Both the position numbers and the translations under genes were made by a program. A stretch of 15,102 bases of DNA from JBMYTN01 sp049604415 (GTDB lineage: Bacteria > Pseudomonadota > Alphaproteobacteria > Rhodospirillales > Rhodospirillaceae): positions 1 through 15,102 of the forward strand of contig JBMYTN010000072.1 of assembly GCA_049604415.1 (NCBI GenBank), written 5' to 3'. Below are positions 1 through 7,311 of the stretch, piece by piece. Position 1 is the stretch's first letter; every line of letters begins with the position of its first letter. Below the pieces are notes generated by a model. The model was not told the DNA's origin. It was given only the letters and a program-made list of their open reading frames with translations, and made no database searches.

Positions 1-449
1 GAGGCAACGCCATAGGTCACGGACTCGGTGAAGTCATAGCTCCGTTCGACCATGAACAGGGAGCCACCAAGAATGGCGCAGTTCACCGTGATCAGCGGCA
101 GGAACACCCCCAGCGCGTTGTAGAGCGGCGGGAAGTACTTATCGAGCACCATCTCCAGGATCTGCACCAGGGCGGCGATGACACCGATATAGGAAATCAG
201 CCCCAGGAAGGTCAGATCCACATCCGGGAAGCCCGCCCAAGCAAAGGCACCCGGGGCCAGCAGATAGGTCAGGATCAGATTGTTGGCCGGCACGGTGATC
301 GCCTGCACGACCATGACCGAAATGCCAAGACCCAGGGCGGTCGAGATCTTCTTGGACACCGCGATAAAGGTGCACATGCCCAGGAAGAAGGACAAAGCGA
401 GGTTTTCAACAAAGATCGCTTTGACGGCGAGAGAAATGAGCGCTTCCAT
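1..449 (-). CDS. nqrE: Na+-translocating NADH:quinone oxidoreductase subunit E (partial, C-terminus beyond the left edge)
   Basis: This is a membrane subunit of the six-subunit Na+-NQR pump, which passes electrons from NADH to ubiquinone while exporting Na+. The reading frame starts at an ATG at 449 (MEALISLAVKAIFVENLALS) and stays open to the window edge, giving about 149 of the roughly 200 residues usual for the family. It is almost entirely hydrophobic helices. Two cysteines, C26 (FLGMCTF) and C124 (TVNCAIL), match the positions that, in this family, join two NqrD cysteines to hold an iron-sulfur cluster inside the membrane. The start lies 2 bp after the nqrD stop, so translation is probably coupled. 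nqrF, which carries FAD and a 2Fe-2S centre, would be expected just past the left edge. Identification is by sequence recognition and operon context. Confidence 0.96.
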   Translation of the reverse strand, partial: MEALISLAVKAIFVENLALSFFLGMCTFIAVSKKISTALGLGISVMVVQAITVPANNLILTYLLAPGAFAWAGFPDVDLTFLGLISYIGVIAALVQILEMVLDKYFPPLYNALGVFLPLITVNCAILGGSLFMVERSYDFTESVTYGVA

Positions 450-451
450 GA

Positions 452-1105
452 TTAATGGGCCTCTACACTCTGGATTTTGTATTCGCGTTCTTCAACTTGG
501 CCCGGCTTCCAGGTCCGGAAGACCCAAATGATCAGACCGATGATGAAGAAGGCGGACGGCGGCAGCAGCAGCATGCCGTTGGGCACATACCAGCCGCCAT
601 TGTTGACGGTTTCCAGAATGGTGATGCCAAACAGGCTACCGGAGCCGAACAGCTCCCGGATCACCCCGACCAGCATCAGGATCAGGCCATAGCCCAGGCC
701 ATTGCCGACCCCGTCAATGAAGCTCGCCACCGGCGGGTTCTTCATGGCGAAGGCTTCGGCCCGGCCCATCACGATGCAGTTGGTGATGATCAGACCAACA
801 AAGACCGACAGGGTTTTGGAGATCTCGTAGGCATAGGCCTTCAGCACCTGGTCCACCAGGATCACCAGCGAGGCAATCACCACCATCTGCACGATGATCC
901 GGATCGAGCCCGGGATCTGGGTGCGGATCAGCGAGATGAACATGGACGAGAAACCCGTCACGAAGGTCACCGCAATGGCCATCACGAAGGAGACCTGCAG
1001 CGACGAGGTCACCGCCAGGGCCGAACAAATCCCCAACACCTGCAAGGTAATGGGATTGTTGTCGACCAAGGGGTCGGTGAGCATCTTAGCCCGCTTATGC
1101 GCCAT
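452..1105 (-). CDS. nqrD: Na+-translocating NADH:quinone oxidoreductase subunit D
   Basis: This is an integral membrane subunit of Na+-NQR that pairs with NqrE. The protein has 217 residues (MAHKRAKMLTDPLVDNNPIT...), a normal family length, with several membrane helices. C27 (LGICSAL) and C110 (ITNCIVMG) are the cysteines expected to hold the intramembrane iron-sulfur cluster together with two NqrE cysteines. I chose the ATG at 1105 rather than a TTG one codon earlier because the ATG shares its A with the TGA stop of nqrC (TGATG), a common sign of translational coupling. It lies between nqrC and nqrE in the leftward operon, and NqrM, encoded at 6216, is the likely factor for its iron centre. 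Nothing unusual is seen in the frame. Confidence 0.96.
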   Translation of the reverse strand: MAHKRAKMLTDPLVDNNPITLQVLGICSALAVTSSLQVSFVMAIAVTFVTGFSSMFISLIRTQIPGSIRIIVQMVVIASLVILVDQVLKAYAYEISKTLSVFVGLIITNCIVMGRAEAFAMKNPPVASFIDGVGNGLGYGLILMLVGVIRELFGSGSLFGITILETVNNGGWYVPNGMLLLPPSAFFIIGLIIWVFRTWKPGQVEEREYKIQSVEAH

Positions 1106-1920
1106 CAAAGTGCTCCTTCACGCAGGTTCTTCAGGAAGGGCGCATAGCCGGTTTCACCCATCCAGAAATTAACGAGATTGTGCACGCCAACCGTGGTCAG
1201 GGTCGCCCCGGCCAGGGCATCGACATGGTAGTCGGCCCCCGCCGCCGGAGCGGTCTTGGTCACGCTGATTTGCAGGACCCCATTGTCGTCAGCCAGACGC
1301 TTGCCGCTCCATTGCGACTTCCAACGGGGATTGTCGACCTCGGCCCCAAGACCCGGGGTTTCCGCATGTTCGTAGAACTGCAGACCGAAAATGTCGTTGC
1401 CGTTTTCCTCCAGGGCGATGAAGCCATAGAGCGTCGACCACAGCCCATAGCCATGGATCGGCAGGATCACCTTGTCGATCGCCCCGGCGTCGTCGCGCAG
1501 CAGATAGACCGTGACGAATTTGCCCTGGCGGATGATGCCCGCCGGATCCTCGGTCAAAGCGACGGAGGTGGCCGGATCATCGGCAGCGGCCCGGTCATCA
1601 AACTCGGCCGGATCGAACTGGTCGGTGAACTGGCCGGTTTCCAGCTCCAGGATTTGCGGCTCAAACGCCTGGAAGGCGTCCAGCACATCGACCCCGGGCT
1701 CGTAGATGCCCGCGACCTGCAAGATGTTGATCTGCTTGTCCTTCAGGGCGTTGATCGCCTGGAGGGGACGCAGGGCCACGGCGGCGGCAGACACCACCAT
1801 CGAGGCGACCAGACAGACCGACACGGCGACGAAAATCGTCTTCGGCACCGAGTCCGGCGGCAGGTCAAGGAAGCGACGCAGGGCGCTTTTGGAGGAGTTC
1901 TGGTTGTTCTCTTCAGGCAT
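1105..1920 (-). CDS. nqrC: Na+-translocating NADH:quinone oxidoreductase subunit C
   Basis: This subunit carries a covalently bound FMN on the outer side of the membrane. From the ATG at 1920 it has 271 residues: a charged N-terminus, one membrane helix at about 28-50, then a soluble FMN-binding domain. The flavinylation motif is DALAGAT at residues 234-240, so T240 should receive FMN from ApbE (encoded at 5151). The position usually filled by Ser or Thr three residues before the acceptor is Ala here. The frame is open back to 1959, but MPEENNQN is the likelier start, since it overlaps the nqrB stop by 8 bp (ATGCCTGA) in typical operon fashion. The gene ends in a one-base overlap with nqrD. 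Confidence 0.95.
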   Translation of the reverse strand: MPEENNQNSSKSALRRFLDLPPDSVPKTIFVAVSVCLVASMVVSAAAVALRPLQAINALKDKQINILQVAGIYEPGVDVLDAFQAFEPQILELETGQFTDQFDPAEFDDRAAADDPATSVALTEDPAGIIRQGKFVTVYLLRDDAGAIDKVILPIHGYGLWSTLYGFIALEENGNDIFGLQFYEHAETPGLGAEVDNPRWKSQWSGKRLADDNGVLQISVTKTAPAAGADYHVDALAGATLTTVGVHNLVNFWMGETGYAPFLKNLREGAL

Positions 1921-3112
1921 GACGCTTCGCCCGTCTCTTGATGTTCGCTTGGACAACAAAATAGTCGATCAACGGAGCAAAAACGTTGCCGAACAGGATG
2001 GCCAGCATCATGCCTTCCGGGAAGGCCGGGTTGATGACCCGGATCATGATGACCATGATGCCGATCAGCGCCCCATAGATGTAGCGGCCCATATTGGTGT
2101 GCGAGGCCGAGACCGGCTCGGTCACCATAAACACCAGACCGAAGGCAAACCCGCCGGTCACCAGATGCCAGTACCAGGGCATGGCGAACATCGGGTTGGT
2201 GTCCGATCCGATCATGTTAAGCAGCAGCGAAAAGCCCATCATCCCGGCCATACAGCCAACCACCATGCGGTAATTGGCGATCCGTGTGACCAGCAGGAAC
2301 ACAAGTCCCAGCAGGCAGGCCAGGGTCGAGGTCTCGCCCAGGGAACCGGGAATGAAGCCCAGGAAGCTGTCCCACCAGCTCATGCCCCGGGCGGCCAGCT
2401 CCTGGAAGCCCTCAGCGGCGGAAACCGCCAGAGCGGTGGCGCCGGAGAAGCCATCCACCGGCACCCAGACGCTGTCGCCGGACATTTGCGCCGGATAGGC
2501 GAAATACAGGAAGGCCCGCCCGGTCAGCGCCGGGTTTAAGAAGTTCTTGCCGGTGCCGCCAAACACTTCCTTGCCGATCACCACGCCGAAGATAATGCCC
2601 AGGGCGACCTGCCACAGCGGGGTGCTGGCCGGAACGATCAGGGCATAGAGCATGGAGGTGACCAGGAAGCCCTCATTGACTTCATGGCGGCGGATGGTGG
2701 CGAACACGACCTCAAAAATCCCGCCCGCCACCAAGGTGGTGATGTAGATCGGCAGGAAATACAACAGGCCATGCAGGATGTTGGCGATGGGATTGGCCGG
2801 ATTGAAGCCGATCCCGAAGGTCGACAGGATCCAGGCCCGCCAGCCCTCCGCCCCAAACTCGGCAATGGCCAGATTGGTCTGATAGCCGGTGTTGTAGAGC
2901 GCCATCAAAATGCAGGGGATCGTCGCGATGACCACATAGGTCATGATCCGCTTCATATCGACATAGGACCGCGCATGCGGGGCCACGGTGGTGACCGTTT
3001 TTGGCGTGTAGATGAAGCTCTCCACCATCTCATAGACGGGGAAGTAGCGTTCCCATTTGCCGCCCTTGACGAAATGCGGCTCAATGGAGTCGAAGAATGT
3101 GCGCAATCCCAC
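1913..3112 (-). CDS. nqrB: Na+-translocating NADH:quinone oxidoreductase subunit B
   Basis: This large membrane subunit forms most of the Na+ pathway and binds FMN and riboflavin. The protein has 399 residues and starts with a GTG at 3112 (MGLRTFFDSIEPHFVKGGKW), matching the conserved NqrB N-terminus, which begins MGL and has the PGGK/KGGK turn. Many hydrophobic helices follow. The FMN attachment motif DGFSGAT is at 220-226, making T226 the expected ApbE target. The conserved NPALTGRAFLYFAYP stretch lies just before it, at about 193-207. The start is 3 bp after the nqrA stop and the end overlaps nqrC by 8 bp. The frame is intact. Confidence 0.97.
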   Translation of the reverse strand: MGLRTFFDSIEPHFVKGGKWERYFPVYEMVESFIYTPKTVTTVAPHARSYVDMKRIMTYVVIATIPCILMALYNTGYQTNLAIAEFGAEGWRAWILSTFGIGFNPANPIANILHGLLYFLPIYITTLVAGGIFEVVFATIRRHEVNEGFLVTSMLYALIVPASTPLWQVALGIIFGVVIGKEVFGGTGKNFLNPALTGRAFLYFAYPAQMSGDSVWVPVDGFSGATALAVSAAEGFQELAARGMSWWDSFLGFIPGSLGETSTLACLLGLVFLLVTRIANYRMVVGCMAGMMGFSLLLNMIGSDTNPMFAMPWYWHLVTGGFAFGLVFMVTEPVSASHTNMGRYIYGALIGIMVIMIRVINPAFPEGMMLAILFGNVFAPLIDYFVVQANIKRRAKRHA

Positions 3113-3115
3113 GGA

Positions 3116-4456
3116 TCAGCCCTCTTTCTCGATCTTCGTCAGGCAGTCGCGTAAGGCGATGCCATATTCGTATTTGGCCGGACAGGCGAACCCGACGAGC
3201 CCCAGATCTTCCTCATCCAACTCCAGCGCCCCCAATTGTTGCGCTTGGTCGGTGTCCATCACCAACAGCGCCCGGAGCAGCTGGGTCGGCAGGAAGTCCT
3301 GCGGCATCAGGGTTTCGAAGGTGCCCAGGGGCACCATGGCCCGCCGCCCGCCATTCAGATTGGAGGTGAGCGGGAAGCTGCGCTTGGCGAAGGCCGAGCC
3401 CAGTACCGGTTGCACGGCATATTTTTCGATCATCGGGCGGATCCACCCCATGGGGATCTGCTTGTGATCTTCCTCGATCAGGGTGACCTGACGGGCATAG
3501 CGGCCCAAATAGGCGCTGGCCTCGGACCCCGCCCGACCGCTGAGCACGGAGCCAGAGATCATCCGCACCGGCAGATCGCCGGGCAGGTCCTTGGCGCAAA
3601 GCTCGATCAGGGAGGCCCCGGCCACCGTGCGCACCAGCCGGGGCTTGGCGCAGACCGGGCCGGTCAGGGCAACCACGCAGGAGGCATCATAGGTGCCGGT
3701 CAGCAGCAGCCGACCGATCATCAGCACATCTTGATAGCCGATGGTCCAGACCGGGGTTTCCGCTTGGGGAGGAACCAGGAAATGCATATGGGTGCCCGCC
3801 AGACCCGCCGGATGCGGGCCGCCAAAGCTGACCGCCTCGACCCCGTCCACATCGCTGCCGGGCAGGGTTGCGCCTTCGGCGTGGCACAGGAAGGTCGGTC
3901 CACCGGACAGGGCGGCCACGGCCTGGACCCCATTGGCAAAGGCCTCGGGCTCGGCGGCAATGATCGGGGTCGGGTCCGCCGCCAGGGGCTCGGTGTCCGT
4001 GGCGGTGATATAGATCGCGGCGGCCTGGCTGCCCGGGTCCGGCACCTTGGAATAGGGCCGGGTGCGGAAGCTGGTCCACAGCCCCGCCGCGCAGAGCCGC
4101 TCGATCAGGCCCTCGCGGGTCTTGGCATCGCCGACGGTGGAAAAGTCAACGGCTTCAGTGCTGTCGGTCGCTTCGATCTCGACGCTGATCAGCTTGCGCC
4201 GGGCGCCGCGATTGACCGCTTTGACGCGTCCGGCGACCGGCGAGACGATGTTGGCGTCGGGGACGTCTTTGTTGGCCATGATCGGGCTGCCCCGTTTGAC
4301 CTCATCCCCTTCAGCGACATGGATGCGCGGCTTTAAGCCGAGATAATCATCCCCCAACAAGCCCACGGTCTGAATATTGACTTCGGTGTCGATCTCGGAA
4401 CTTGGCGCTCCGGAAATCGGAATATTCAGCCCCTTTCGGAACGAGAATTGCTTCAC
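3116..4456 (-). CDS. nqrA: Na+-translocating NADH:quinone oxidoreductase subunit A
   Basis: This is the peripheral cytoplasmic subunit associated with ubiquinone binding in Na+-NQR, and the first gene of the operon. The chosen GTG start at 4456 gives 446 residues beginning (M)KQFSFRKGLNIPISGAPS, which fits the family N-terminus (KKGLDLPIAGTP type) and its usual length. The frame is open for another 51 codons upstream, but that extension (MGRAALCAWDQ...) is Cys/Trp/Arg-rich and unlike any NqrA, so it is rejected. A barrel-sandwich (lipoyl-like) stretch is visible: VAEGDEVKRGSPIM followed by SPVAGRVKAVNRGARR. No strong ribosome binding site precedes the GTG (GGGGTTGACGACT). The gene diverges from apbE across a long leader region. 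Confidence 0.96.
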   Translation of the reverse strand: MKQFSFRKGLNIPISGAPSSEIDTEVNIQTVGLLGDDYLGLKPRIHVAEGDEVKRGSPIMANKDVPDANIVSPVAGRVKAVNRGARRKLISVEIEATDSTEAVDFSTVGDAKTREGLIERLCAAGLWTSFRTRPYSKVPDPGSQAAAIYITATDTEPLAADPTPIIAAEPEAFANGVQAVAALSGGPTFLCHAEGATLPGSDVDGVEAVSFGGPHPAGLAGTHMHFLVPPQAETPVWTIGYQDVLMIGRLLLTGTYDASCVVALTGPVCAKPRLVRTVAGASLIELCAKDLPGDLPVRMISGSVLSGRAGSEASAYLGRYARQVTLIEEDHKQIPMGWIRPMIEKYAVQPVLGSAFAKRSFPLTSNLNGGRRAMVPLGTFETLMPQDFLPTQLLRALLVMDTDQAQQLGALELDEEDLGLVGFACPAKYEYGIALRDCLTKIEKEG

Positions 4457-4553
4457 AGTCGTCAACCCCAGCCTAAAGTGCCCAACCAAACAGTCGCCGG
4501 TGCCAAAACCTTTTCGGACGCCCGGCCACCAGCCGCGACTCCAGGACACCCCT

Positions 4554-4574
4554 CTGCAAACGCGTGGTTTGCAG
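4554..4574 (-). promoter_or_regulatory. Stem-loop in the nqrA 5' leader
   Basis: The arms CTGCAAAC and GTTTGCAG are perfectly complementary (8 bp) around a GCGTG loop. It sits about 100 nt upstream of the nqrA GTG in the probable untranslated leader. There is no T-run after it on the minus strand, so it is not a plain terminator. A role in mRNA stability or in binding a regulator is only inference. Confidence 0.35.
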
Positions 4575-4987
4575 GCTTGGTCCCAGGCACACAGAGCCGC
4601 TCTCCCCACCAGAAGTCTCTGTCAGACGTCCCAGACGGTGCAGGCGCTGTGTGAACCGCGAGTGATATCCCCCTCATTTGCCCCCGGGGTCCCCTTGGCG
4701 TTCCGATCCACTGCCCAAAACGGGCGTGGTTGAAACCGGGTTCCCTGGTGTGCCGCGCCCCTTAGATCTCCCCCCTGGATGCCTAAAGCGCCGCGACAAC
4801 ACCGTATTTGCTAGCGTGGCTTGGCGACAAGGTAAAGAGATTGATCCGTGTGTGGGAAGATTTTGTTTTCCTCCCAGGGTTTCTCGGGCCCATCCGACTC
4901 GCTTTTCAGAGCCTAGGGGGGAGGTGGTCGAGAAAAAGTGAGTCTACCGTGTAGGAGAGGCCGGTTATTTCACCTGTGGTTTACTTT

Positions 4988-5020
4988 GGGCGAAAAACCC
5001 GAGACCTTATTCGCCCTTTT
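4988..5020 (+). terminator. Terminator-like hairpin in the apbE leader
   Basis: GGGCGAA (4988-4994) pairs with TTCGCCC (5010-5016) across a 15-nt loop and is followed directly by TTTT. This is the form of a weak intrinsic terminator. It lies about 130 nt upstream of the apbE start with no gene before it on the plus strand, so it would either end a small leader RNA or act as an attenuator for apbE-nqrM. The stem is short and the loop long, so confidence is modest. Confidence 0.4.
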
Positions 5021-5025
5021 GGATG

Positions 5026-5049
5026 GAGGAGTCCCATTAGAAGCTCCTC
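5026..5049 (+). promoter_or_regulatory. Second stem-loop in the apbE leader
   Basis: GAGGAG (5026-5031) is complementary to CTCCTC (5044-5049) across a 12-nt loop, directly after the terminator-like hairpin. It could be an alternative or accessory structure in the apbE leader. The GGAGGAG arm resembles a Shine-Dalgarno sequence, but no open frame follows it closely. Confidence 0.25.
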
Positions 5050-5150
5050 ATGATGCGAGCCGCCATTGATTTCCCATCGCGCTTTTCCTAGGGTCCTTCG
5101 AATCGCGCTTTGTGCGCGCGTGTTTCAGGGGAACGTAAAGAGGGGCACCC

Positions 5151-6185
5151 ATGTCCGAACTGCTAAAAATCTCCCGCCGGGGTTTCCTGGCCATGCCGCT
5201 TGTCCTGGCTGGCTGCAAATTCAGCCCGACCGAGGAAGTTTTGGAAATCAGCGGCCCGACCATGGGAACCACCTATCGGGTCACGGCGGTGGATAAGGCA
5301 GGCACGCTAAGCGAAAGCGCCCTGCGGGGGGCCATTGAAACCGCTTTGGCCGAGGTCAATGCCCAGCTGTCGAACTGGCATCCGGGTTCCGAGATCTCTC
5401 GCTTCAACGCCCAGAAGGGCACCGAGTCGGTGCCGGTCTCTGATATGCTGGCCACGGTGATGCAGGGGGCTGAGACCGTGAACAAGGCCAGCCTGGGCCG
5501 GTTTGACACCACCGCTGGTCCGTTGATCGACCTCTGGGGCTTCGGCTCCAAGGGCACGCCGCGCAAGCCGAGCGAAGCGGAAATCACTGCCGCCCAACAG
5601 CGGACCGGCCATGGCCAGACCCTCCGGGTTGGCGCGGGCTCCTTGCAAAAGATCCAGCCGGACACCGAGATCTATCTGTCGGCCATCGGCAAGGGCTATG
5701 GCGCGGATCATATTGCCCAGGCCATCCAGGGCCTTGGGGTGCGCGACTTTATGATCGATATCGGGGGCGACCTTTATACGGCGGGCCGCAATCCCGATGG
5801 TGTGCCCTGGCAGATCGGCATTGAGCGTCCGGCGGCCCTGTCCGGCGGCGTGCTGGAAGTGGTGGGTGTGTCCGGCCTGGGCATGGCGTCCTCCGGCGAT
5901 TACCGGAACTATTTTGAGCAGGACGGCAAGCGCTACTCCCACATCATTGATCCGACCACCGGGTCCCCGATCACCCACAAGACCGCTGGGGCCACCGTGC
6001 TGGCCGATACCGCCATGGAGGCTGATGCCTGGGCCACGGCGATGTTGATCCTGGGTCGGGAGAAGGGCCTGCAGGTCGCCCAAGACCATAATATCGCGGT
6101 GATGTTTGTCGACCGCGACACCGAGTCCTCTGAGCTGCGGTTTAAATCCATCTCGTCGCCGCGCTTCGAAGCTCTTATCTCTTAA
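5151..6185 (+). CDS. apbE: FAD:protein FMN transferase (Nqr flavinylation), lipoprotein
   Basis: ApbE splits FAD and attaches the FMN half through a phosphoester bond to the Thr of DgxsGAT motifs, here NqrB T226 and NqrC T240. The protein has 344 residues. The N-terminus has twin arginines (SRRGFLA, 8-14), a short hydrophobic stretch and a lipobox LAGC with C22 as the lipidation site, so it is probably a Tat- or Sec-exported lipoprotein facing the periplasm, where the flavin domains lie. Family landmarks are GPTMGTTYRV (35-44), the IDIGGDLYTAG stretch (202-212), SHIIDPTTGSP (263-273) and the metal-binding ADTAMEADAWATA region (285-297). An AGAGGGG ribosome binding site precedes the ATG. nqrM follows after 30 bp, so the two probably form one transcript. 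Confidence 0.96.
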   Translation: MSELLKISRRGFLAMPLVLAGCKFSPTEEVLEISGPTMGTTYRVTAVDKAGTLSESALRGAIETALAEVNAQLSNWHPGSEISRFNAQKGTESVPVSDMLATVMQGAETVNKASLGRFDTTAGPLIDLWGFGSKGTPRKPSEAEITAAQQRTGHGQTLRVGAGSLQKIQPDTEIYLSAIGKGYGADHIAQAIQGLGVRDFMIDIGGDLYTAGRNPDGVPWQIGIERPAALSGGVLEVVGVSGLGMASSGDYRNYFEQDGKRYSHIIDPTTGSPITHKTAGATVLADTAMEADAWATAMLILGREKGLQVAQDHNIAVMFVDRDTESSELRFKSISSPRFEALIS

Positions 6186-6215
6186 GGACCATCCCTCTAA
6201 TAGGATAGCGCGCCC

Positions 6216-6452
6216 GTGACCACGTTTCTGTTCGGCTTCGTCCTGCTGTTGCTTGTCATTGTTGCCATGGCGCTGGGTGTCATGTTGATGGGCAAGACCA
6301 TCAAGGGCAGTTGCGGTGGCTTGAATGCCATCGCCGAAGCCGATCATTGCGTGGTTTGCAAGCGGGAGATCGACCCAGATAGCCCGCTGCGCGACCGTCT
6401 TGAATGCCCGCGCAGAAAAAAGTTGCGCGAAATGGGCGCAGAACTAACATAA
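6216..6452 (+). CDS. nqrM: Na+-NQR maturation factor NqrM (DUF539 family)
   Basis: NqrM is a small membrane protein needed for Na+-NQR assembly and proposed to deliver iron to the NqrD/NqrE cysteines. This 78-residue protein begins with GTG at 6216 and has one N-terminal membrane helix (about 3-25), followed by KTIKGSCGGL, the family signature, with C33. Further cysteines are C45 and C48 (HCVVC) and C64 (LECPRR), giving four in all. The C-terminal half is charged. An AGGA element lies about 10 nt upstream of the GTG. It sits directly behind apbE, the usual neighbour of this family in nqr loci, and a terminator-like hairpin follows. The HxCxxC-like arrangement differs somewhat from enterobacterial and vibrio members as I remember them. 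Confidence 0.92.
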   Translation: MTTFLFGFVLLLLVIVAMALGVMLMGKTIKGSCGGLNAIAEADHCVVCKREIDPDSPLRDRLECPRRKKLREMGAELT

Positions 6453-6483
6453 TCATTAAACCAACGCGCGGAGTCGGACTCTC

Positions 6484-6509
6484 ACCCGATCCGATCGGGT
6501 TTTCGTTCT
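6484..6509 (+). terminator. Probable intrinsic terminator after nqrM
   Basis: ACCCGATC and GATCGGGT form a perfect inverted repeat with a one-base centre, so the real stem is about ACCCG/CGGGT with a 7-nt loop. It is followed by a T-rich run (TTTTCGTTCT). It lies 31 bp after the nqrM stop and just before the next gene, so it should end the apbE-nqrM transcript. Confidence 0.65.
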
Positions 6510-6538
6510 GACCGCAACCTTTAGCCGGGGGGAGACCA

Positions 6539-7066
6539 ATGGTAGAGACGTATCAGGCGCCGATGCGCCAGGACAAAGAGAAGAAAAAGCGCACCCTGAC
6601 CCAAACGGTGTCCTCCAATTCGGCAGGGGCGCGGTCTGTGGTTGGGTCGATCCTCGACCAGAAGAACAATCCGAACACCATCACCATCAAGCCCTCGGAC
6701 ACTTTGGGCCATGCGGTGGAAATCCTGCGCGACCATGGCATTGGGGCCTTGGTGGTCACCAATGACCATGGTGATCTGTGCGGCATTCTGTCGGAGCGGG
6801 ACATTGTCCGCAAACTGGCCGACACCCCGGGGCGGACTTTGCCGCAGCTGGTGTCTGACATCATGGTCAAGAATGTGATCACCTGCGGCCGGGAAGATGA
6901 TCTGGTTTCCGTGCTGGTCAAAATGCGCGATGGCCGGTTCCGTCACATGCCGGTGGTGGTGGATGGCAAGCCGGTGGGCATGGTTTCCATTGGCGATGTG
7001 ATCCACTTCCGCTTGACCGAGGTCGAGCATGAGGCCCTGCAGCTCAAGCAATTGATTGTCGGCTAG
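6539..7066 (+). CDS. Two-CBS-domain protein
   Basis: This is a stand-alone protein of 175 residues made of a tandem CBS pair, a fold that usually binds adenine nucleotides (AMP, ATP, SAM) and senses energy or redox state. A basic, probably flexible N-terminus (about 1-35) precedes CBS1 (about 45-95, ending in GILSERDIVRKL) and CBS2 (about 108-160, with GMVSIGDVIHFRL). A short helix (EVEHEALQLKQLI) closes the protein. The start is supported by a purine-rich ribosome binding site (GGGGGGAG) 6 nt before the ATG. The gene stands alone, after the nqrM terminator and convergent with the small membrane-protein gene. Similar alphaproteobacterial proteins are common and poorly characterised. The ligand and target are not visible from sequence. 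Confidence 0.92.
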   Translation: MVETYQAPMRQDKEKKKRTLTQTVSSNSAGARSVVGSILDQKNNPNTITIKPSDTLGHAVEILRDHGIGALVVTNDHGDLCGILSERDIVRKLADTPGRTLPQLVSDIMVKNVITCGREDDLVSVLVKMRDGRFRHMPVVVDGKPVGMVSIGDVIHFRLTEVEHEALQLKQLIVG

Positions 7067-7092
7067 CGTTTTTGATCCCATTGGCCGGGTGA

Positions 7093-7278
7093 TCACGCGG
7101 ATCCGGCCAGCGGGACGAAACCGAGCGTGAGCAGACCGGCGGCGGCGAGGGATCCATAGACCCAGAGCTTCCAGCGCGGCCCGTCTGCTTTCCAGACCCG
7201 TCGATATTGAAAGCCACAGAAACAGGCGGCCGCGAACATCACGGTCGCCACTTCCGGCGTGAGACTAAAGGGGATCAC
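7093..7278 (-). CDS. Small two-helix membrane protein, unknown function
   Basis: A 61-residue frame begins with GTG at 7278 (MIPFSLTPEVATVMFAAACFCGFQYRRVWKADG). Two hydrophobic segments, about 8-24 and 39-56, are separated by a basic/aromatic loop (QYRRVWKADGPRWKLW), the pattern of a helical hairpin in the inner membrane. A GGAG lies about 11 nt upstream of the GTG. The gene is convergent with the CBS gene, 26 bp away. I do not recognise a family. The two membrane segments and the positively charged loop argue for a real gene rather than a chance frame, but its size leaves doubt. Confidence 0.6.
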   Translation of the reverse strand: MIPFSLTPEVATVMFAAACFCGFQYRRVWKADGPRWKLWVYGSLAAAGLLTLGFVPLAGSA

Positions 7279-7311
7279 GGGCTGGGGGTCTCCACAATCG
7301 TATGTCGCATT

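Larger units (their letters stand above)
4457..5150. other. Gene-free divergent control region between nqrA and apbE
   Basis: About 690 bp without a convincing gene. The short open frames in it are rich in Pro, Arg and Cys and have no family look. It must hold the promoters and 5' leaders of both nqrA (leftward) and apbE (rightward). Visible structure includes a perfect 8-bp stem at 4554-4574 in the nqrA leader (CTGCAAAC/GTTTGCAG, 5-nt loop), a terminator-like hairpin at 4988-5020 and a 6-bp stem at 5026-5049 (GAGGAG/CTCCTC). I found no confident sigma70 promoter by eye on either strand. I did not recognise an FMN riboswitch core or any other known riboswitch. The region is long for two divergent promoters, so a leader RNA or small RNA is possible. 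Confidence 0.6.

Noticed and set aside
3236..4336. 366-residue plus-strand frame opposite nqrA
   Set aside because: It is a shadow of a GC-rich gene: the Gly/His/Arg/Gln-rich translation has no domain and lies antisense to a certain NqrA.
4457..4609. 51-codon N-terminal extension of nqrA
   Set aside because: The extension is rich in Cys, Trp and Arg and unlike NqrA. The GTG at 4456 gives the family's length and N-terminus.
4678..4941. 87-residue plus-strand frame in the nqrA-apbE gap
   Set aside because: It has a Pro/Arg-rich random composition, no ribosome binding site and no domain, so it is better treated as non-coding.
4457..5150. FMN riboswitch controlling the flavin-related genes
   Set aside because: I could not find the conserved FMN-element core or its multi-stem layout on either strand. 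Only simple hairpins are visible.
5307..6347. 346-residue minus-strand frame opposite apbE
   Set aside because: It is a low-complexity His/Gly/Arg-rich shadow frame antisense to a certain ApbE.
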